Made by a program: the position numbers and the translations under genes
Assembly (NCBI RefSeq): GCF_000003195.3
Contig: NC_012871.2
Location: forward strand, 44,502,554-44,566,553
From: Sorghum bicolor
Taxonomy: Eukaryota > Streptophyta > Magnoliopsida > Poales > Poaceae
Direction of reading: 5' to 3'
Length of the DNA: 64,000 nt
Notes under the pieces: generated by a model
What the model was told of the DNA's origin: nothing
Database searches by the model: none
The model's input: the letters and a program-made list of their open reading frames with translations, nothing else
Shown here: one piece after another, positions 33,926 through 46,900 of the stretch
How positions within the stretch are numbered: the first letter of the stretch is position 1
Layout of the letters: every line of letters starts with the position of its first letter

Positions 33926-34777
33926 TTAGATTGATAGTAAACTGATTTGTTCTCCCACAATGTTGGCTATATCGATCATATTGCCATGGCCTTCAAGCAG
34001 CAAGTGACACACCGACATGGGCGCCACATCACACTCTACTGTGTCAACATATTCACCAATCTTGAATGGAATGTTTACTTTATATCCAATCTTGATATCT
34101 CCCGAATCATTCAGCCACTGTACATGATATGGATGAGGGTGTCGTGGCAGCTTCAGGCCAAGTTTATCAGCCATCTCACGAATAGCAAAATTATGGCAGC
34201 TCCCTCCATCAATAATCACCTTCACCACCTTATCATGTACCTTTGCTCTGGTTTGAAATAAATTATGTCGCTGCCCATTTTCAGCTTGTTTCATTTGAAC
34301 ACTCAAGATTTGAGTCACCACAAGAGCAGCACCATGCTCAAATTCACAGCCAGTATGTTCCTCATCTTCATGGGCCTCACCAATATGTTCTTCCTTCGCT
34401 TCCTCTTCACTAGCTGATTCAAATTCTCCACTATCATTCACAATGACCACACGATTATTTGGACACTCTCTTGATACATGTCCACGACCTCCACACTTGA
34501 AGCACTGAATTCCACTACTCTTGGAAGTGGAACCCACTGAAGTAGTGTTTGATGCTGCTAGTTTTAAACTTGGGACAGCAGTGTTCTTTCCACTAAAAGT
34601 ACCCTGAAAATTACATCGTGAGCCTCCACTTGAGCCTTTCACCATGGATGGTTCAGCAGAAAACTTGGTGATTGATTTGCTTCCTCCAGAGAAGTTCCTC
34701 ATACCAAAGGACAAGGACTTGCTGCTCTTAGCATCTTGCTGCAATTGACGTTCAGCTTTGGTTGCTTGATGTAGCAA
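33926..34777 (-). pseudogene. CRM gag C-terminus with zinc knuckle, and protease
   Basis: Zinc knuckle CFKCGGRGHVSREC, an acidic stretch (SASEEEAKEEHIGEAHEDEE), then a retropepsin with IIDGGSCHNFA (Asp-Gly-Gly in place of Asp-Ser/Thr-Gly) and a downstream hydrophobic-Gly motif (LLLEGHG). The frame continues that at 34790-35602 after a single in-frame TGA, and ends by frameshift near 33950 before reverse transcriptase. Confidence 0.85.
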
Positions 34778-34789
34778 ATCAATAAGATA

Positions 34790-35602
34790 TCAGTATGGCT
34801 GAAACTCAACAATGCGCTGAATATTGCGATGCAGCCCAGCCATAAAACGTGCAATAGTTTGCTCTTCATCTTCATACACATTGGCTCTAATCATAGATTT
34901 CTCCATCTCCTTATAATACTCTTCAACAGAGAGACTTCCTTGCTTCAAATTCTGCAATTTATCAAAAAGATCACGCCGATAGTGCTTCGGCGCAAAACGA
35001 CTTCTCATTTCTCTCTTCATTTCATCCCAAGTTGCAATAGGATGTCTTCCATCTTCTTCACGATCACTGAGGAGCTGCTCCCACCATATCAGAGCATATC
35101 CTTCAAACTCCAGAGATGCCATTGCCAGCTTCTTCTCTTCCGAATAATTATGCAAGCGAAAGATTTTATCCACTTTCAGCTCCCAAGTGAAATAAGCTTC
35201 CGGATCAGACCCACCATCAAACTTTGGCATGGTAAACTTCAGTTTTCCTAGCCTCTCCTCATGATTGCCTCTTCTACGATGTCGGCGACCATATCGATAT
35301 TGAGGATGATCATCATCATCCTCTTTTTCAGATTCTTCATCATCATGATTTCTTCGACCTTGACCTCTTCCCCTACCTCGGTTCCTCCTTTGTTCCCTTG
35401 AGCTTCTACTAGCAGCACTTCTATCACTCATATCTCCATCTTCACCATGGTTGCTTGCTCCATCATGAGGTTGGCGACGCCTTTTGATTTCAGTCATAAG
35501 GTTCTGAAGATCTTGTGTCAACATATCTTGCTTTTCTTCTATGCTTTGTCGGAGTTCATTAAATTGTGCCAAAGTGACACAATCCTCTATTCCATCACCC
35601 AT
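34790..35602 (-). pseudogene. CRM gag, N-terminal and capsid part
   Basis: Starts MGDGIEDCVTLAQFNELRQS at 35602, 948 bases downstream of the primer site. An Arg/Asp/Glu-rich segment follows, then the capsid domain of the retrotransposon Gag family (YFTWELKVDKIFRLHNYSEE, ALIWWEQLL, MKREMRSRFAP, LSVEEYYKEMEKSMIRANV). Ends at a TGA (34790-34792) in the same frame as the next segment, consistent with a point mutation. Confidence 0.9.
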
Positions 35603-36553
35603 CTTCCTGTAAGGTTAGCTGAATACAAATAATTTGTATTTGTGGAATATGAAAATTTGGTGGCCCTCACAACTCACCTCTCTAACCACCAAGGCTCTTA
35701 TGAATTCCTCTGTTGCAGATTACAAGGAAAACAAATGTGTGGTGGCAACTGAAAGTGATGGCGAGGCGAATACAAGAACAGAGAGTACCGATTACGATGG
35801 TTTTTTTATGTGGAGCTTGGTGGGGAGTAATACACAAGGAATGCAATCTGAATTCTAGTTGTTGTAAAGATAAGTAACGATCCAAACTAGAAGTTCTCTG
35901 CCTAGTGCTGATCAAAAGATTCGGAGTGTATAAATAGATCACACACACACAAAGAAATTTCAGAATTGATGCAAACAAGGAGTATGATTGGGATGCAAGT
36001 GTTGCAATCAGACCCAACCAAAGTTTTGCACCAAACAAAGATAGCAAATTGGTTGTAGAACTTGATATGAAACTTTCAGCACTTGTGCAAATAAACCAAC
36101 TAATCTTTCAGACTTTCTCTCTGAACCTTTCTCAACTTTTTTTTTTCACTTCACTTTTTTTGCACTTTCTTTTCTTTCTTTTTTTGACACACTTTTTATA
36201 TATATATAGAACTAAAAACAGGGATCAGATTATGATACTTGCACAACTAAAGACAGAAATGAAACAACAACCAGTAGCTAGATAGGATCAAAGTTAACAC
36301 AAAGGATGATATAGGCTATAGAGATTTTTTTTTGATGGGGATTTTTAGATATAAAAGAGGTACAAAGAACATGCGAAGGATAAATGATCAGCAACTAAAA
36401 CAAAGACTCTAATGGACTGCGACTTAACCAAACTCACTAAAATAACAGATTGAAACAAAGGTCTAAACAATATATTTTTCTGCCTTTTTTGTGGATAGGA
36501 CGAAGCAAAATATATATGTAGCTAGGGATAAAATTCCTACCGTGGTAACGAAA
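35603..36553 (-). other. CRM 5' untranslated region
   Basis: About 950 bases between primer site and gag start, with poly-T/C runs (about 36130-36185) and a short TA repeat (near 36200). No conserved frame. A long leader is normal in this lineage. Confidence 0.75.
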
Positions 36554-36565
36554 GCTTTGATACCA
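36554..36565 (-). other. CRM primer binding site
   Basis: Minus strand TGGTATCAAAGC, complementary to initiator tRNA-Met, two bases from the LTR. Confidence 0.93.
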
Positions 36566-36965
36566 GATGATGTGACACGTTGTCCCGAACTTCACGACGT
36601 AGGATGAACACCGATAACTAGCTGAAGAACAGCCGGATAACTTGCTGTAAGCAGCGATAACTAGTGCAACCTGGCAAATAAAACTCGAAGCCAACCACCG
36701 TCTTTAACCGGCAACCTGAATCGAGGATTCGCCCAACCACACTCTCAAAGAACCAACCAACACAGCCTACAATAAATCAAGGAATACCTTGAAGGGAGTA
36801 GGAGCACCAATTGGGAGCGGATGAAGCCGCCGCCTATGTAATCCCGCAAGGAAATCACAAGAGCAAAGGGGTAGAGATCACTCTCTGAATTTGTTAGCAC
36901 GCAGCTGAACAAAGGGGTTCTGTATTTCAATTATCGAAGTCTGAGATTACAATGAGTCTTAGGGG

Positions 36966-36976
36966 GTATTTATACT
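36966..36976 (-). promoter_or_regulatory. TATA box of the CRM 5' LTR
   Basis: Minus strand AGTATAAATAC; the identical site in the 3' LTR is at about 30179-30189. Confidence 0.65.
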
Positions 36977-37295
36977 AGCAACAACCCTGCTAGATAGGTA
37001 TGAAAACGAAATAGAGTTTCTGAGGAAAGGCAATGTGAAAGGTCCCCTCGAAATGGATTCCCGAAGTGGCTTCGCGTGACTGTTGGCCTCCAGAGCAGTT
37101 TCCAATAAACTGACCATAACTTTTTATTGGGAAGTCCAAATAATGATCCGTTTCTTGGGTGTGAAACTGGACTCAAAGGGATTTCTAGCAATGTATGCCA
37201 ACCAGCATGAAACATTGTAGATTGGTACAGTTTTACTTGGCAAGTTGTACCAACATTCTGTCACGAAAGACTGTTGACCTTCTGAGCAGTCTGTA

Positions 37296-37757
37296 CTAAT
37301 TCGGGTCTGCAGGCAATATGGAGTATCCAAACTGGTTGCCACTAGATTCATTAGAAATTAGACTCATCAAGCTTTCCAACAAGTGCTCATGGACCTTCAT
37401 AGCTTTTGTGAGTAAAAAGTTATGAAGATTCTTTGCACTGGTCCGTTTTTGACTTCCACTGGTCCGTTTTTGACTTCTTCTGGAACTCGCACTGGTCCGT
37501 TCTTCATGGTCCGATTCTTCCTTCTCTTCTTCTATATACCTGAGTACAATCAAGGTACAACACTTAGGTAGTATATAATTCTCATTAATGTTAAAATGAA
37601 TCTCACAAAGTAGCGCGTGGACCTCTTGTTGTAGCTTCTTTGCACGACTACGAGTGATCAGTCCATCGATGACTTGAGCTGGTGTCGGTGTAGGTGAAAC
37701 TTGAGTGGGTGTGGCTTGACTTGGAGCTTGTGACATCTTGCTTGGTGGCATGGTCAT
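37296..37757 (-). other. Orphan copy of the pol C-terminal coding segment in the 5' LTR
   Basis: 153 codons, beginning [20 protein letters not shown], the LTR-encoded tail of pol duplicated in U3 of the 5' LTR by reverse transcription. It has no upstream pol here and lies upstream of the promoter, so it is probably not expressed as protein. Confidence 0.8.
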
Positions 37758-37766
37758 ATCACAGGG

Positions 37767-39249
37767 TATGTCAATTCATTGATGATGCCCAATTTCCAGC
37801 CATCGGCAGGGTTTATGCCGATGAATGCTAACAGTGGATGGACAGGATAGTTGGTCTTTCCACAAATGCCCCAGTAGAATCATCAGGCTTCAGGGTTTCA
37901 ACAAGGCCAAATCCAGCCTGGGTTCCCGAATCAAGGGTTGGCCAACCAACCGATGAATCTTGGTCAGCAGATTGGTGGTCAGCATATAGGTGGTCAATTA
38001 ATTGACCCAATGTTCCATGCAGATCGTGCACCGCAGAGACACGTGGAGGCATATCAGCAGGTGCCAGATCCGCAACCACCTCATCGGCAAGATGCCGATG
38101 CTTATTGGGCCGATAAGATTGCTGAAGTGATGAGAGACCAATTTGGGATAAAACCCAAAGTCAACACTTACTGTTATCGGATGCCGTATCCTCCCGCATA
38201 CGATTTGATTCCACTTCCAAATCGGTACAAGGTACCCGATTTCACTAAGTTTTCTGGACAGGATGATACATCAACTATGGAGCATGTCAACAGGTTCATC
38301 ATCCAATATGGGGAAGCTGCTAACAGAGACGAATTGAGGGTTCGTCTGTTTTCATCATCTTTGTCTGGATCAGCTTTTAACTGGTTTATTTTGTTACCTC
38401 TGAACTCAGTGATCACCTGGGCCGATCTAGAGAAGCAGTTCCACAAGTACTTCTTCTCTGGAGTTCATGAGAAGAAAATTACCGATTTAGTCAGGTTGAA
38501 ACAGCGCAATGATGAATCGGTTGAAAGCTTTGTGCAGAGGTTGCGGAAAGTCAAGAATAAATGCTATAGTCTGGTTCTAGATGATCGGCAGCTTTGCCGA
38601 TTTGGCTTTTCAGGGACTGTTGCCGCACATCAGAGACAAGTACGCTTCTCAAGAGTTTGAAAGTTTGAGTCACTTGGTGCAGAGGATCTCCGATCAGGAT
38701 ATCAAACCCTTTGAACCCAAGAGGGAATGGAACAAAAAGGTGTCATTTGTTGATGAGACAGCCAGCTCGGATTCTGATGAGGAGCCAGTCATCGGCTTGG
38801 TAGAGTGGGTGAAAAACAAGCAGCCGATGTCTTGCCCTTTTGGGCATAAAGAGCCAGAAAAGTTCACATTTGATATTACCAGGGCCTATAGGATATTTGA
38901 CTTTCTACTTCAGGAAGGACAAATCAAATTGTCGCCCAATCATGTAATTCCATCGGCTAAGGAATTAAAGAAGATGAAGTATTGCAAGTGGCATAACGCG
39001 ACATCTCACGGCACAAATGAGTGCAAGGTTTTCAGACAAAAGCGACAATCGGCTATAGAATCTGGGAAAATCAAGTTTGATAATTCCAAAGCTCAGAAGC
39101 CGATGAGGATCGATCAACATCCTTTCCCAACAAATATGGTGGATGCTAAGGGAAAGACCAAGGTCTTGACGTCAGAAGCAACTGAAAGAAGTGCATCGGT
39201 CGATCCTCAACATCAGATTACTCCTGCCGATGCCAAAGGAAAAATCTAG
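37767..39249 (+). pseudogene. P gag, capsid and C-terminal part
   Basis: Resumes after the CRM insertion. The frame 37938-38660 includes the capsid region (YKVPDFTKFSGQDDTSTMEH, FSSSLSGSAFNWF, ITWADLEKQFHKYFF, ESFVQRLRKVKNKCY). A frameshift near 38590-38620 moves it to 38581-39249, where FADLAFQGLLPHIRDKYASQ and a possible metal-binding CKWHNATSHGTNEC follow. The RNA-binding role is inferred from family position. Confidence 0.85.
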
Positions 39250-40416
39250 GAGGGAACTAACTCAGGAAGGCCTCCCCGATCTGGTATTGTGATAACTCAT
39301 ATAAGGCCTCGGGAGACTTGGCAGCAATGTGAGGATCGGTATCGGCGCCAGCAAGAAGACTATCGTCGGGAAGAAGAGAGACGCCGACAGGAGTGGAATC
39401 GGCATAGGGATCATTGAAATTGTCCATTCTTTATCCATTGTTGGGAGCAAAATATTAAGCTTCCTACTGTCAGAGACTGCCCTGAATGCAATGGTTATGA
39501 TCGGTATGACAGATCAGATCGGCAGTATCAGAACAATAACCGTCGGTTTGATGGGCCGATTAGGGGGAGAGCTTCAGTGAATGATCGGCTGGGGGGCAGG
39601 CTCAGCGTACATGATAGGCTTGGTGATCGTGTTGAATACTTTCCTAGGAACCAAGAAGAATTTGAGGAGATGGCCAATGCACGAGTTCCCGATGAGTTCA
39701 TATTTTGTAGGGATGCCAATACTTATCGAGCGGAATCAAGGGAAACTCATCGCCCATCGGTAAGGCAGCCACAACTTCCCCCATGGTGTCCAGAGGGGTG
39801 GACTAGGACACAGAAAAGGCGGCTGCAGCGCGAAAGACGAGAAGATTTGATCAAGGGAGAGAATTCTGGCCAATCTGGGGATCAACAGCAACTGGATCCT
39901 AAGGGAAAAGGGCCATCGGTAAATGTTAACATGGTATTTATGTTGCCGATGGAGTTCCTTGCGCCATCTAGTGATGATGAGGAGCTGGATTTTTCCGACC
40001 AGATAGCTCAGCTGGCTCTAGATCCAATGATGGCTATCTTTGAAAAGCCTGCCGATAATGAAAGGCAACATCTTAAAGCCCTATTTGTCAAAGGAAGAGT
40101 TGATGGGCAGCCGATGACCAAGATATTAGTTGATGGTGGGCCTGCTATTAATATTATGCCATATGCAGTATATCGGAATCTTGGGAAAGGAGATCAAGAT
40201 TTGACCAAGACCGATATGATGCTAAAGGACTTTGAAGGAAATGTGTCTCCAGTTAAAGGGGCAATATGTGTTGAGTTGACCATCGGCAGCAAAACCTTGC
40301 CGATGACATTCTTCGTGATCAGTGGAAAAGGTGCGTACAATCTGCTACTATGGAGAGACTGGATCCATGCTAATTGTTGCATCCCATCAACAATGCACCA
40401 ATGCTTAGTCCAGTAG
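39250..40416 (+). pseudogene. P protease region
   Basis: From 39577 an open frame with basic, Arg-rich segments leads to a retropepsin: ILVDGGPAINIMPYAVYRNL (Asp-Gly-Gly), LTIGSKTLPMTFFVISGKG and LLLWRDWIHANCCIPS. It ends with TAG at 40414-40416 where the family continues. 39250-39576 is a decayed linker in other frames. Confidence 0.82.
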
Positions 40417-40599
40417 GTAGGTGACAAGATTGAGATTATCCCGGGAGACTCTTCTTATGTTATTGCATTGGCAGAGATAGATACTTATGAAAGAACCAGG
40501 TGTATCTCAGGGGAAGTTTGGGAGAAAGATTTCCTCAAAGTTGCCGATTATGAAATTTCACCGATCCAAGCAGTCGGTTCTGATGAGGAGTTTTAATGG

Positions 40600-42374
40600 A
40601 TAGGTTCGTCGATGATGGAATGTTAGGCTAGGGGTTCACATCGGCCGATGATTTAGTAGAGGTAGATATAGGTAGTGGTGATAAACCTAGACCAACTTTT
40701 TTTAGTGCTAAGTTAAATTCTGAGTGTAAGCAGCTGTTAACCAGTTTATTAAAGGAATATAAAGATTGCTTTGTTTGGGATTATACTGAGATGCCTGGTT
40801 TAGACCGATCAATTGTTGAACATCGGTTACCTATCAAGTCTGGATTTCGGCCACATCAACAGCCAGCTCGCCGATGTAATCCTAATATTCTTCCTGATAT
40901 TAAGGCCGAAATAACCAAACTTATCGAAGCTAAATTTATTCGGCAGTGTCAGTATGTCGAGTGGATTTCCAATGTTGTTCCAATTTACAAGAAAAATGGG
41001 AAGCTTCGAGTTTGCATTGATTTCAGGAATCTTAATAAAGCTACGCCGATGGATGGTTACCCAATGCCAGTTGCCGATTTACTAGTTGATGCTGCGGCTG
41101 GGCATCGGATCATAAGCTTTATGGATGGCAATGCAGGATATGATCAAATATTCATGGCTGAAGAAGATATTCCAAAGACTGCATTTAGATGTCCTGGTCA
41201 TGTTGGGTTGTTTGAATGGATAGTCATGACCTTTGGTTTGAAAAATGCTGGTGCTACTTATCAGAGGGCTATGAATTTTATCTTTCAAGAGTTCATCGGC
41301 AAGCTGGTGGAAATTTATATTGATGACATGGTGGTTAAATCTGGAGATTTCGCAAAGCATCTTGCCGATTTGCGAAAGGTGTTGGAATGCACAAGGAAAC
41401 ATGGTTTAAAGATGAATCCCAATAAGTGTGCATTTGGTGTATCGGCAGGGCAGTTTATTGGTTTCATGGTGCATCAGAGAGGAATTGAAATTAGTAGACG
41501 ATCTATTGATGCTATCAACAAAATTGTTGCCCCTACTAACAAAACTGAGCTCCAATCCTTGATCGGCAAGGTAATTTTTATCAGGCGATTTATATCTAAT
41601 TTGTCTGGTAAAATTCATGCTTTCAGTCCTTTGCTTAAATTGAAAGCCGATCAAGAGTTCATATTGGGGAAAGAGCAACAGTTGGCTTTAGATGAAATCA
41701 AGAATTACTTGATAAATCCTCCAGTTCTAAATCCACCTCAGCAAGGAAAGCCCTTCAGATTATATTTATCTACTGATGGGATGGTCATCGGTTCGGCTTT
41801 GATTCAAGAATTTGAAGGGAAGGAGCGTGTGATTTACTATTTAAGTAGAAGATTGATTGATGCTGAGACCAGGTATTCGGCTATTGAGAAATTATGTTTA
41901 TGCCTATATTTCTCCTGCATTAAGTTGAGGCACTATTTACTATCGGCCGAATGCACTATTATATGTAAAGATGATGTGGTCCGGTATATGCTATCTATGC
42001 CGATCATGAGTGGTAGGATCGGTAAGTGGATTTTGGCACTGTCGGAATTCAATCTGCGTTACGAATCGGCTAAAGCGGTTAAAGGACAGATTATGGCCGA
42101 TTTTGTGACTCAACATCGCGGTGCAGAGGAGACTTTGGAAATTGTGCTTTGGACGCTCTTCTTTGATGGATCCATGTGTGACCGGGGGGCAGGAATCGGT
42201 ATAGTGTTGGTTTCCCCTTAGGGAAAGAAATATGAGTTCTCTCTGCCGATTATTGCCACGTCAACAAATAATCAAGCCGAGTATCAAGCATTGATTAAAG
42301 GGTTAGAGTTGTTAAAAGAAGTTCATGCTGATGCTGTTGAAATCTTCGGAGATTCTATGCTGGTTATAAATTAA
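40600..42374 (+). pseudogene. P reverse transcriptase, RNase H and second (archaeal-type) RNase H
   Basis: The main frame is 40791-42221. Reverse transcriptase includes VCIDFRNLNKATPMDGYPMP, FMDGNAGYDQI and YIDD (residues 176-179). The RNase H that follows has lost the usual Asp-Ala-Ser and Asp-His motifs (LYLSTDGMVIGSAL, CKDDVVRYML). A second RNase H begins at LFFDGSMCDRGAGIGIVLVS and continues after a TAG (42219-42221) with NNQAEYQALIKGLELL and FGDSMLVIN, up to a TAA (42372-42374). This double RNase H is a Tat-lineage feature. The stops make it inactive. Confidence 0.88.
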
Positions 42375-43828
42375 TTGGCTGGAAGTTATGAATGCCGAAG
42401 TGAAATTCTGATAACTTATTACGAAAGGAGTATGCAACTATTAAGGGAATTCAAGGATTTCCGATTAGAGCATGTTCCTCGGTTACATAATGAGGAAGCT
42501 AATCGGTTGGCTCAGCATGCCTCGGGATATCAGCCCATATTGAATACAATATCGGCAATACGTGCCGATGATTGGAGAAAAGAAATTATTGATTACTTAA
42601 AAGATCCATCTAAGAAGGTCGAGAGGCGTGTTAGGTTTCAAGCTACCATGTATGTGCTCTTCGAAGATGAATTGTATTATCGAACGATTGATGGAGTTCT
42701 TCTTAAGTGCTTAGGTAATGATGAGGCTAAAAGTTTGATGGGAGAAATCCATGAAGGGGTGTGTGGAGCACATCAATCGGCATTTAATATGAAATGGATG
42801 ATCAGGAGAAATGGGTATTATTGGCCGACCATACTTGAGGATTGTTTTAAATATTTAAAAGGATGTCAAGGATGTTAGAAGTTTGGCAATATTCAAAGGG
42901 CACCCGCATCGGCCATGAATCCCATCATCAAACCCTGGCCGTTTCGGGGATGGGCTATTGACTTGATCGGGCAGATTTATCCACCATCTAGCAAAGGACA
43001 TAAATTCATCTTGGTTGCTACCGATTATTTCACCAAGTGGGTTGAAGCTATTCCTTTGAAGAAAGTTACATCGGCCAACTTGATTGATTTTGTGAAAGAG
43101 CATATTATTTACCGATTTGGTATTCCTCAAACGATTACTACCGATCAGGGTACTATGTTCACATCGGGAGAGTTTGATGAATTTGCAATCGGTATGGGAA
43201 TTAAAGTGTTGAATTCTTCTCCTTATTATGCTCAAGCCAATGGGCAGACCGAAGCATCTAACAAAGGAATTATTGAACTTATCAAGCGGAATATTGAATC
43301 AAATCCTAAGAGATGGCATATGTTATTGAATGAGGCTTTGTGGTCGTATCGGATGGCTTGTCATGGGTCAACCTAAGTTTCACCTTATCAGTTGGTGTAT
43401 GGGCACGATGCTGTGTTACCATGGGAGATTAAAACCGGATCTAGGTGATTATCTTTTCAGGATCAGCTAACTGCCGATGAATATGCTACTTTGATGAAAG
43501 ACGAGTTAGATGATTTAGCAGGGCACCGGTTGAAGGCTTTGATGAGTATAGAAGAAAATAAAAAGAGAGTTGCCAGGTGGTATGATAAGAAGGTGAAGGC
43601 CAAGGAGTTTGCTGATGGAGACTTAGTATGGAACTAATCTTACCAATCGGGACTAAAAGTTCAAAATTTGGGAAGTGGTCTCCTAATTGGGAAGGTCCTT
43701 ATCGGATAAATCGATCTGCTCCTAGCAATGCATATATTTTAGAAACTCTCAAAGGAGTTGAATTTCCTAGAGCATTGAATGGCAAATATCTAAAGAGATA
43801 TTACCCAAGCATATGGGTCGATGCATAG
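42375..43828 (+). pseudogene. P end of second RNase H and integrase
   Basis: 42375-42878 carries the last RNase H motif (RLHNEEANRLAQHA) and the integrase zinc-binding region (GVCGAHQSAFNMKW ... YLKGCQGC), and ends with TAG at 42876-42878. 42915-43376 is the catalytic core with AIDLIGQ, TTDQGTMF and NGQTEASNK (D,D-E), ending at TAA 43374-43376. The C-terminal part continues through a frameshift to 43628-43828 (KWSPNWEGPYRINRSAPSNA), stopping at 43826-43828. Confidence 0.88.
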
Positions 43829-43949
43829 AAGGTTTAAGTGCCGATAACATTCCTATCGGCTGGATCAAAGTGTATCTGGGACCGGACTCAATGTTTTAAA
43901 AGGGTGCCGATAACAGTCCTATCGGCTAGACCAAAATAATTAGGAGTGT

Positions 43950-46900
43950 TTGAAAGAAAAGAGCAAGACACGCCACCAATGAAGCCTAGATCGTCGATAT
44001 GGCGCGTAGACGAATCTGATCGGCTTCTTCTATCTCCTTCATGTCTTCATCGGCAGAGCCCTCCACTAGCTTTAGTTTCTCCTTCATCTGCAATGCCTTG
44101 TGGGCTTGGACGTTTTGCTCTTGTTCAAGGGTCTTGATTATATCGGGCAACTGGCTTTCTTCCTGTTGAGCTTGGGACAGAGCTTCTTCTACTTGCTTAA
44201 GTTCTGCTAGCAGAGCTTTCCTCTTTGCCGATAGGTCAGAGATCTTCTATTTCAGCGTATCTCCGGAGGACTTTAGAATGCCGATGCTCTTATGCTTTTC
44301 ATCGGCGAGATGCTTCACTTTCATCACCTCCTCTGAGAGTTGGGCATAAGTGGCTCTATCAGCAAGGCGCTGAGTGGCCTTTTGGTACTGCAGCTGACGG
44401 CTCTCTAAGTGTGCAGCCTGAAAAAGAATCTCCTCGGCATCGGCAGGGATTTGACCTCTGAGAGCCTTAAACAGAGCCTTGGCTGGATCGGAGTCATCGA
44501 CCAATTGCGCTGTATCTTGATGAAGCAGGGCCGATAGATCCTCCAGATTTGCTCTGATCTCTGCCGATGAAATCCCAATCGCATGGGAAGAACTTGCTTC
44601 TTCGCCTTCGTCATCAAAAATTTCAATAGCGAAGGAGAACAGACTGTCAGGAGAATCTTGTTCCTGAAAGAGGAAAGGAGATGGGTTATTTGATGATAAA
44701 ATATTAGTAAAATACAGACTGATAATCAAATAACTTACATGTTTCAGAGCTATCTCTCGCCTCTGGCTAGTTAAGGCTGATGGTACTACAGGTTGATCGG
44801 CTGGAATTGCCGATGAAACTATATCAGCTGAAAGATTAACAGAAATAATTATAAAGTAGAAAATAGATCCATCGGCAGTAAGTTCACAGAAAGTATATTA
44901 CCTTGAGGGGGTGCAGTACATGTTTGAATCGAGGAAACTACCGATGCTATGATTAAGCTTGCTAGATCGGTGGTCTGCTCGTGTACATTAGCTAATATTT
45001 CTTCCGGCTGAGGTTCTTTTGGCTGAAGTTCTTCTGGCTGGGGTTCTTCTTGTGGCTGAGGAGGAGACAGTGCTTGTTGTGTCTGAGCTTCTGGAGAAGA
45101 GGGAGACGATTCTACAGGGATAGGAGACCTTGGAGGAGGGGGAGGCGTTGCTGTTCTCTGGCGCTTCGCTTGTGATCTGGTACTCTTGGAACATTTTCTC
45201 TTTGGTTGACTGGACTGGGGGGCATCGGCAGTCGTACTTCTAGCCTTTGCCGATGTGCCAGTATGCTGATACAACAATGAAAGTTTTATGAGTACAAGTG
45301 TAACAGGGTATTAATGAGGTTATGATTAAAATAATAAAAGTTACCGATGAAGTTCCCATACTAGCCGATGTGTCCTGAAAAATTGTGTAAGTATAAGAAT
45401 GAAATCGGTATGAGTTGAAGGACTCGAGAATTTACCTTGAAGGCTTGTGCCAAAGCAGTGGCAGCTACCGACGGAGATGTTTTCGTTCGTTTTTTGGTGA
45501 CTTTCTTGAGACGCACACCCCGGTGCATTAAAGCGACTAAGGTTGGAGCGTTGTTGCCGATCAAAGAGATCGGGCCCGATGGAAGGAGTTCGATCGGCCT
45601 GCCACTTCTGCTAACTGATGGTGGCGTATCATCGACCTGAATAGAACATAGAAAGTGAGTTACCGATAGAAAATGAAAGTGAAAGGATTGAAAAAATCAG
45701 TTGGAATACTTACAGTATTATCGGGGACCTTGTATTTGGGGTCGATCATGCCACGATATGTGAGAACCGATCTGTAGAACAAATGCTCTTTCCACTCTAC
45801 CCACCACTGTTTGTATGCCTGAGTAATAAAGAGAGCTGGAATCCAAGCCGATAGGTCGACATCTGTATCGGCGTTTGGTGGAAGTTGAGCTATTCTGATC
45901 CATTCAAGATTGCTGGTGATGGTCTCCCTTGGTTTTACCACATCGGCATAGCAAAGTGCAATCGGCAGTTGGCCGAAGGCCAGTTGACGAGCTAGTGCCG
46001 ATGGGTTGTAAAACTCATAGGGTAGATTTGAAGCTTTCCCACTGCCAAAGAAGTTCACTGGTATGGCCCTTGGGGTAATAATTGCCATCATCACATCATG
46101 GTCCTTGTTGAGAGCATCATTGAAGGGATGGAAGGTCAGGGGGAAATCTGGTGTCTTGGTCTTCATAAGGCATCCATGCCCGCTGTTCTCTGGTTAGACC
46201 TTCATACAGAGTTTGAAAGAATCAGCTAACCTAGTCTTCATTACCACCAGTGCCAGGTAAGACTATGGCAGCTTCGCCAAAGTTCAATGGGGAGCGAGTT
46301 GCCGATTCTTCTTCATCCAATTCATAATCCTTGGCTATGTCCCTAGGGAAGCGCTGTGCGAAGAGATCGAATTCAAGGCGTTTGTGCATATGGAGACTAA
46401 GCCACATGTTGATGAACCACCAAGGACCCCCTAAGTTGCCGATGGGTTGGGCGAGCAGAAGTTTCTTGGTTACTTGGTGGAGGAGGTGATAAACAAAGTC
46501 GAGCAGGTATCGGCCAAGAGGAAATCGGCCGCCATCGGCTAATCTTTCTGCTGCCGATAAGTAAACAGAAGTTGGTCCTGCCGATCGGCCACAAAATACA
46601 AACTTATCCAGCCACATATTCAGGAAAGTAGTCTGTTCCTTTGCATTAACAGGTCCTGTTCTTCGGTACTTCTGAATGTACCCAGACCAACCACCGATAG
46701 AGCGAGTTTCTACCTTAGAACTGGGTTTGGTGTCAAATAGATGGCTGTTATCAGCAGTGGATATATCTAAGCCGGTGAGCATGAGTACATCGGCAAGTGT
46801 AGGAGAAGCAGGCCCATGGCCAAACACGAAAGCATTAAGCGTGTCTGACCAAAAGTATGAAGCAGCAATTAGCAGTGACTCATTCCTCTCCATATCGGCA

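Larger units (their letters stand above)
29782..37761 (-). mobile_element. Complete CRM-clade chromovirus in the P gag
   Basis: 7980 bp with LTRs 29782-30972 and 36568-37761 and target duplication CAGGG (29777-29781 and 37762-37766). The primer site complementary to initiator tRNA-Met (36554-36565) gives minus orientation. Gag, protease, reverse transcriptase, RNase H and integrase are all present. pol runs on into the 3' LTR, a feature of CRM elements. Coding is interrupted by one in-frame TGA (34790-34792) and one frameshift near 33950, so it is not autonomous as read. Confidence 0.95.
36568..37761 (-). repeat. CRM element 5' LTR
   Basis: 1194 bp, TGATGTGACACG...GGTCATATCA, followed by CAGGG. 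Confidence 0.93.
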
